Assembly (NCBI GenBank): GCA_001799575.1
Contig: MGTT01000003.1
Coordinates: 1-62,017 of the forward strand
Reading direction: 5' to 3'
Source: Elusimicrobia bacterium GWA2_56_46
GTDB lineage: Bacteria > Elusimicrobiota > Elusimicrobia > Elusimicrobiales > UBA9959
Length of the DNA stretch: 62,017 nt
This document shows, in pieces, positions 58,801-62,017 of this stretch (its first letter is position 1; each line of letters opens with the position of its first letter). The position numbers and the translations under genes were made by a program. The notes under the pieces are model-generated. The model made no database searches and was not told where the DNA came from. It was given only the letters and a program-made list of their open reading frames with translations.

Positions 58801-59241
58801 AAGTTTATAAGAGATCTCGGCCTTTACGGAATATTTGAGGCCGAGCGGATTTACTCCGCCCGCGCCGGTGCTTGGAATTATAAGCCAATGAACATTGGCA
58901 GTGGTCGCCGGCTGCACGATGCCGGAGCCGTCAACCGCGGTTACGCCTTCTTTTGAGTTCACTTTGATAAAAAACATGCTGTCGGCCGGGCTGCCGGCGG
59001 AATCTTTTATAACTACGTCCACCCGGAAATTCTCAAGTCCGTAGCCGGGGAATTGATTGGTTATTTCAAGGGCGGCGTCAAAGGCCTCCCTTTCAAGCGT
59101 GGCTTCCTGCGCTATCTGAAGGCGCACCTCCGCGCACACGGTAGTCTGGGCGGAAGCTTCCGCTAAAAAGGAAACGCCAAAAACCGCGCTTATGGCAAGC
59201 GCGGTAAATCCATGCTTCTCTTTCCTTTTATTAAAAGTCAT
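55873..59241 (-). CDS. Large secreted FN3-repeat protein with FlgD-like C-terminus
   Basis: The 1122-residue protein has a signal peptide (FTALAISAVFGVSFLAEASA) and a beta-rich N-terminal half. FN3-like domains lie between about 460 and 760; FTGLTPNTTYLIYGQAKNPET and FSGLLEGTSYYARVKARNSAGTETGF are clear FN3 core strands. A bacterial Ig-like segment follows. The last 95 residues (YVSPNPARGG, VRITIYGASGRIVHEH, GAGVYYYSIET) form the FlgD/T9SS-type C-terminal beta domain. A Gly/Arg/Glu-rich stretch at about 925-962 is encoded by a G-run repeat inserted in frame. It likely sits on the cell surface. It overlaps the rhodanese gene by four bases. Confidence 0.88.
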   Translation of the reverse strand: MTFNKRKEKHGFTALAISAVFGVSFLAEASAQTTVCAEVRLQIAQEATLEREAFDAALEITNQFPGYGLENFRVDVVIKDSAGSPADSMFFIKVNSKEGVTAVDGSGIVQPATTANVHWLIIPSTGAGGVNPLGLKYSVKAEISYKLNGVYQAISTYEDYITVKPQPALTLEYILPFEVFADEPLTETITEPVEPFSLGVRVTNTGYGAARNFRMDSGQPEIADNKQGLAADYKLLAAYVGGGKTAETLLVPFGDVAAGGVTQAAWIMSSALSGRFIRFDAKFSHADELGGQLTSLVQGVTTYTLVKDVLVDLPGRDSQFDFLVNTTTPRGTMYETLSAGGEIAPDLILESGQAGPIPVERLAGEFSGTLGGANTSATLKFTGASASNAWVYTSIPAPLQGKARLLSAVRSDGKAINSRNIWISRHFIKSSVSYVYRLNLLDYNPPPAAEYALSFALDSIDVPPAAVSDLNIFTAQNGAQAGLSWNATGEDGLEGPILGGHYLIQAATSAGAAFSPASAQVVFSTNTAPGTMQNYSLAALMGNASHYFKLWLQDTGGSVSGDSNLAQLYMPPYPPADLVIGAASSSTVEAVWSGGNNNTPVEYSIWADTDAFEPGVAVSPFTDASDRSFAFTGLTPNTTYLIYGQAKNPETGAVSAQAYLGGTVTLAAGPGALSASAIYISSFTLAWGTGANPDGTEYLVQISTVPDYAYGAVESGWVKVVEYSFSGLLEGTSYYARVKARNSAGTETGFTEPGVFRTRYSDVTPPAILISSPVAGAKYAGADIISIDFSVSDSLSLVSSSAAYLRQTADSGTPRGTLPDLIPVTAGQSLAAAGLDDGIWELTVSATDYAGNYSSATSGGFEVTHAAGVIVRLKLEPDTLNLGSKGKDITAKLKLESENAPCFNRAGINISAINGHTLEKPIYALGERGEGRGDRDEGRGAKGSGPGAGGCEEKEKGHGDEDSSSCGGITVKFDREAVIAVVPASATVKVTVSGGFTDGKSFSADDTIRTLKPRGTWADPAFRPGGVYVSPNPARGGAKPVFHIETGIADSVRITIYGASGRIVHEHTLAGAPAVLDDGGGPVYAYEYAWEGRIGAGVYYYSIETEKAGEKLKKSGGFAVLR
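56356..56470. repeat. GAGGGGCG-type low-complexity repeat inside the FN3 gene
   Basis: On the minus strand the segment reads as GGCGAGGGGCGCGGGG, GATGAGGGACGAGGGGCGAAGGG and GGGGCCGGGGGC blocks. It is in frame and encodes GERGEGRGDRDEGRGAKG-type residues plus two Cys. It interrupts a beta-domain between PIYALG and ITVKFD. It looks like an inserted intergenic repeat tolerated in a loop. Confidence 0.6.
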
Positions 59242-59744
59242 TTTGCCGCCCCCGTTTCCAGCGGATATTTTCTGGCCGACCAGACCTGTATGCCGCCGGA
59301 CAGCTCTTTTGCGTTAAAACCTTTCTCCGCCATTTGCCGCGCCGCGGCTTTGGCGTTTTCCGGCTGCTTGTCGTAGACCACCCACTCCGTGTCTTTTGAA
59401 AGGCCGGCAAGCGCGGCCCCGAACCCTTCAAGCTGGATATTCTTTGCCCCGGGCAAATGCGCAATTTCAAACTCCTTTTCGGAGCGAGTGTCTATAATCC
59501 CGATGGCTTTATCCGCCATGAGTTTAAGCATCCTGGCCGGGGAAATAGCGGCAACAACCATGGCAAGATTTTTCTTTAAATCATCAGCCCCGCGCGAATC
59601 CGCAACGCTCATCTTCGCGCCCTGGCCGGCAATATTCCTGTTCAAATCCCCGCAGGAAACACCCGGAGTCTCGCAGCGGCCGTTAAGGGCAATGCCGCAT
59701 AACCCCTGGATCAACACAACCTTAACAATCAGTTTATTAAACAT
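59238..59744 (-). CDS. Exported rhodanese-fold protein lacking the catalytic cysteine
   Basis: The 168-residue protein has an N-terminal hydrophobic signal (LIVKVVLIQGLCGIAL) and a Cys-containing linker. A rhodanese domain lies at about 70-160 with IGIIDTRSEKEFEIAHLPGAKNI and the closing LSGGIQVW. The active-site loop, normally CxxGxR after the YC strand, here reads WVVYDKQPENA: Asp125 stands where the cysteine belongs. Sulfurtransferase activity is therefore unlikely, and a binding or structural role is more plausible. GAGGTGAG supports ATG 59744. It overlaps the FN3 gene start by four bases. Confidence 0.82.
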   Translation of the reverse strand: MFNKLIVKVVLIQGLCGIALNGRCETPGVSCGDLNRNIAGQGAKMSVADSRGADDLKKNLAMVVAAISPARMLKLMADKAIGIIDTRSEKEFEIAHLPGAKNIQLEGFGAALAGLSKDTEWVVYDKQPENAKAAARQMAEKGFNAKELSGGIQVWSARKYPLETGAAK

Positions 59745-59856
59745 GCCACTCACCTCGCTTTTTTCCAAGCTTTAAATACTGATTGCTGCATTACTGCGAA
59801 CTAAAACCCGCGCTGGTCTAGGTCTTTTGGTCCTTACGCGGTGGGAGTAAATCTTG

Positions 59857-59862
59857 TAAAAT
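59857..59862 (+). promoter_or_regulatory. -10 box TAAAAT abutting an ATG (leaderless)
   Basis: TGTAAAAT is followed by ATCCTT and then the ATG at 59869, six bases after the box. No ribosome site is present. The spacing is the same as at 17583 and 44993. Confidence 0.55.
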
Positions 59863-59868
59863 ATCCTT

Positions 59869-60183
59869 ATGAAAGACGAAACCCAATCCGCGCCGGCGAC
59901 CCGCGGCGATTTGACGGAACTAAAAACTGAATTCAATCAAAAGATTGAAAAAGTTTACACTCACCAGCTTCAATCTGGCGCCGAACTTAAACGGGAAATG
60001 GAAACAATGATGTTGAAGATAGAGAAACTTTTCAGCAACACCATGTCTGCCTATGAAAAAACTGTTATCAAAGGGCATAAATATGATCAAAAAGCGGACA
60101 CCCACGCGGATATATTGACAGCCCACGGTGAAAAATTGCGCGACCATGAGAACCGCCTTGCGCTCCTGGAAACCAAAAAATAA
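59869..60183 (+). CDS. Small coiled-coil protein
   Basis: The 104-residue hydrophilic protein is almost entirely helical. Heptad-like hydrophobics run through residues 12-65 and 78-100 (DHENRLALLETK). There is no membrane segment, signal or cysteine. I do not recognise a specific family; short DUF1640-like and phage-tail-associated coiled coils look similar. It stands alone, divergent from the rhodanese-FN3 operon, with a leaderless-type promoter. It could be a structural or DNA-associated accessory protein. Confidence 0.6.
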   Translation: MKDETQSAPATRGDLTELKTEFNQKIEKVYTHQLQSGAELKREMETMMLKIEKLFSNTMSAYEKTVIKGHKYDQKADTHADILTAHGEKLRDHENRLALLETKK

Positions 60184-60222
60184 TAGCCCTCTTTTTATCC
60201 AAACAAAAAACAGCCACGCCAC

Positions 60223-60246
60223 ATTTAAGCGTTTAAGCAACATCCC
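60223..60246. repeat. Half-copy of the GGGGACGTTGCTTAAACG palindrome
   Basis: ATTTAAGCGTTTAAGCAACATCCC matches the right arm at 35525-35549 with one change over 24 bp. It is part of the first of two longer direct repeats. Confidence 0.75.
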
Positions 60247-60452
60247 ACAACACCCGCAGCGTTGTGCCCCGGGCTAAGTTCAGCCATATTACATTACAGC
60301 CGGACGGCGGCATTGCATTCGCGCGCTCCGGTGTAATGATGAATTGTCAAAGATCTCCGCCCGGCAATTTCGGGCGGGATTAACGGACAACATCTGTTTA
60401 CCGCTAATAAAACAACACCTTTTCTTCATCCAAACAAAACCAGTTGCACCAC

Positions 60453-60477
60453 ATTTAAGCGTTTAAGCAGCGCCCCG
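60453..60477. repeat. Second half-copy of the GGGGACGTTGCTTAAACG palindrome
   Basis: ATTTAAGCGTTTAAGCAGCGCCCCG matches the arm at 35525-35549 with a few changes near its end. It is embedded in the second direct repeat, about 230 bp from the first. Confidence 0.7.
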
Positions 60478-60502
60478 TACATACGTACAACGTAACATAA
60501 CA

Positions 60503-60928
60503 CTAACGCTTATACATCATATTGGCAATACCGTACCCTATCCAATACAAAGTGGGAATTAAAACAGGCATAGAAAGAGGATAAAAAATCCATCCGATAG
60601 GCGCATTACCAGTCTCAGCAACTCCAACTAGACTATGAACCATATACAGATAGACCAAATATACAGGCAAGACGCCTGAGACACGGCACACAAATTCCTT
60701 CCGACTAAAATTGCGTTTTTGACTCGCCCATCTAGCCATCATAAATGAGAGAATCAGAAAAGGAGCGGAGTGAAATAAATACCCAATAAACTGCAAATAA
60801 CCCGGATTACCCAGCTTGTAAATCTTTGCTAAAAAAGTCGTTGCAAAGATAAAAGCAGATAAAGCAGCGAATTCATTTCTATATTTATTTACTGACGGAA
60901 TTAATGGATGGGATATGTTTTTCTTCAT
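60503..60928 (-). CDS. Small polytopic membrane protein of unknown function
   Basis: The 141-residue protein has about four hydrophobic segments (near 22-40, 43-65, 85-105 and 112-135). I recognise no family. Its codons are much more A/T-rich than those of the metabolic genes. AAGGGAG eight to nine bases before the ATG is a good ribosome site. It neighbours repeat DNA and a Cys-rich protein, all signs of an accessory, recently acquired region. Confidence 0.65.
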   Translation of the reverse strand: MKKNISHPLIPSVNKYRNEFAALSAFIFATTFLAKIYKLGNPGYLQFIGYLFHSAPFLILSFMMARWASQKRNFSRKEFVCRVSGVLPVYLVYLYMVHSLVGVAETGNAPIGWIFYPLSMPVLIPTLYWIGYGIANMMYKR

Positions 60929-60989
60929 AATTTTATTTCTCCCTTAAAACTAATTACTAACACTTTTCTTTTTCTTAGGGGAGTCCGCA

Positions 60990-62017
60990 TTAGTTATTAG
61001 GATCCCCGATATCCTCAGTTGGACAACACAGACATCCTGTTCTGTGAGAAACCGCATAAAAATCATACACCAGAGCAAGCCTGGCGGCTGCCCGGAGACC
61101 ATCATAATATACCTGTGCTGCTTCCTTACATCTATTCACGCACTCACCATCCGTGTTAAATTCTATATTTTCATCGCATGAAGTTTTAAGTCTATCTCGC
61201 AGCCGGTCATCAGCGGTTAAACGCGAAACACCGCATGTGCCGTAATCATCATCGTGCTTTTTACATTGTGTCAATGCGTCCAATGTGCCACAGACGACTT
61301 CAAGCGGGACACGGTTAAGGTCTGGTACAAACTTGGTGATAACTGGATTGTCGGGTGACCATGAACACTGCTGATCCCCCATTACGGGTGGGGTAGACCG
61401 CGTTACGCGATACTGGCATTTCTGGGATTCCAAATCCTCGACACTTACATGACTGTTGGTATCTGCTTTTTCCCCGGCAGTTTTAAAAACACATCTGGTT
61501 GTTCCGTTGCTATTACATACCTCTTTTTTGCAAAGACTGCCATGACACTCATTAAGGTTTACAAGCAAATCCAATTTTAAAGAATCCGCCACACAACTAT
61601 AGTTCTCGCATTTCTGGCATTTGCCACATTGCGCGTCGGTGACGCAGACGCCTACACCACAGCCGCTAACGGTCGTTGCCGACGCGGCCACCTGGGATGT
61701 AATGGCTACCGGAACGCCGCTGTAAGAGACCGTTCCCGCATTTCCTCCGCCGCCGCTTCCGCTACTACCGCCGCTTGTTCCACTTATGCTGCCGGTAGTT
61801 GTGTCCCCGCCGCCCGCACCTCCTCCTGTGTCCCCGACTATTGCCTTAAACGTCTCTACCGCAAGAGCCGTCCATTGGCCGGCGGCGCACATGTAGCCGC
61901 AGGTGTGGCCTATTCTGGCTTCGTGGGTTGAGGCGTGCTCCAGGTATATTTTTACCGGCACGGTTATGGTCTGCCCGGGCCTTATCTCGTCTATGGTCGT
62001 GAACGGCAGTTCTATTT
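60990..62017 (-). CDS. Cys-rich secreted-type protein, cut by the window edge
   Basis: The frame is open to the right edge, so the start lies outside; the GTG at 61961 is internal. The visible N-terminal part (IRPGQTITVPVKIYLEHAS) looks like a beta-sandwich strand set. It is followed by a Gly/Ser/Thr linker (GGGAGGGDTTTGSISG) and a C-terminal domain with more than 20 cysteines, including CGKCQKCENYSC and GCLCCP. Many disulfides point to an extracytoplasmic location. I know no matching family. GC is lower than the window average. Confidence 0.6.
   Translation of the reverse strand, partial: IELPFTTIDEIRPGQTITVPVKIYLEHASTHEARIGHTCGYMCAAGQWTALAVETFKAIVGDTGGGAGGGDTTTGSISGTSGGSSGSGGGGNAGTVSYSGVPVAITSQVAASATTVSGCGVGVCVTDAQCGKCQKCENYSCVADSLKLDLLVNLNECHGSLCKKEVCNSNGTTRCVFKTAGEKADTNSHVSVEDLESQKCQYRVTRSTPPVMGDQQCSWSPDNPVITKFVPDLNRVPLEVVCGTLDALTQCKKHDDDYGTCGVSRLTADDRLRDRLKTSCDENIEFNTDGECVNRCKEAAQVYYDGLRAAARLALVYDFYAVSHRTGCLCCPTEDIGDPNN

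Larger units (their letters stand above)
60184..60502. other. Gene-free stretch holding repeats and hairpins
   Basis: No credible gene is seen. Two direct repeats (60189-60241 and 60418-60472) share CATCCAAACAAAA-like sequence followed by CCACATTTAAGCGTTTAAGCA. Between them are an inverted pair ATTACAGCCGGA/TCCGGTGTAAT and a hairpin CCGCCCG/CGGGCGG. The layout resembles a non-autonomous element or the scar of one. Confidence 0.5.

Noticed and set aside
60189-60477. Integron attC-like sites
   Set aside because: The TTTAAGCGTTTAAGC arms have no proper R/L core boxes, no integrase is present and the spacing does not enclose a cassette gene.
1-62017. CRISPR array or prophage
   Set aside because: No regularly spaced identical repeats with unique spacers, no cas genes, and no capsid, terminase or integrase genes were seen.

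Overview
The window is 62 kb of moderately GC-rich bacterial chromosome. It is densely coded, has many four-base start/stop overlaps, and contains no phage, plasmid or intact transposase. The gene content points to an anaerobic Gram-negative heterotroph: two ferredoxin-linked oxidoreductase systems, acetate kinase, a tungsten-type aldehyde oxidoreductase, signal peptides and a secreted FN3 protein with a FlgD-like tail. Together with excisionase-HTH/receiver regulators this makes Elusimicrobiota my best guess. It is a guess from gene style, not a phylogenetic placement.

Layout. 0.1-4.6 kb: tRNA-Lys and tRNA-Leu lead into trigger factor, ClpP and Lon, with no clpX between clpP and lon. 4.8-9.7 kb: a DUF885 protein with an eroded metal motif, an ABC-2 exporter, a TPR-like protein and a glycosyltransferase. 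9.8-12.5 kb: ackA, a convergent methyltransferase and a DUF2914 protein. 12.6-19.6 kb: a carbohydrate ABC importer (binding lipoprotein, two permeases, ATPase) plus a secreted GH13 amylase. 19.7-20.9 kb: ferredoxin and a CDF metal exporter. From 20.9 to 59.7 kb nearly everything is on the minus strand; Mrp is the only plus-strand gene.

The centrepiece (43.5 down to 25.6 kb) is one co-directional run of 17 genes: IDH-like dehydrogenase, HMG-CoA-lyase-like enzyme, CaiB-type CoA-transferase, LeuC and LeuD, lysine-ketoglutarate reductase, saccharopine dehydrogenase, AOR, MoaD-like protein, glycosyltransferase, receiver protein, four-subunit 2-oxoacid:ferredoxin oxidoreductase and a heterodimeric ABC exporter. 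An acetoacetate-type CoA-transferase lies just upstream. My leading hypothesis is lysine breakdown through saccharopine to 2-oxoadipate, followed by the alpha-aminoadipate route run backwards (homoisocitrate, homoaconitate, homocitrate). Homocitrate would then be CoA-activated and cleaved to acetyl-CoA plus 2-oxoglutarate. Each family call is solid; the assembled pathway is inference.

46-56 kb holds a possible signalling operon (HTH-receiver regulator, TPP enzyme, orphan solute-binding protein, cupin, hybrid kinase) below a TIGR03545/TIGR03546 pair. 55.9-62 kb holds a large FN3 protein, a rhodanese fold without its cysteine, and lower-GC genes ending in a Cys-rich protein cut by the window edge.

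Two genome-wide habits stand out. First, at least six unrelated families of palindromic or inverted repeats lie at gene ends, and several supply the last codons and the stop of the adjacent protein or the core of a signal peptide. Second, several genes have a TANNAT box only 6-7 nt before the ATG and no Shine-Dalgarno sequence, which suggests leaderless transcripts.
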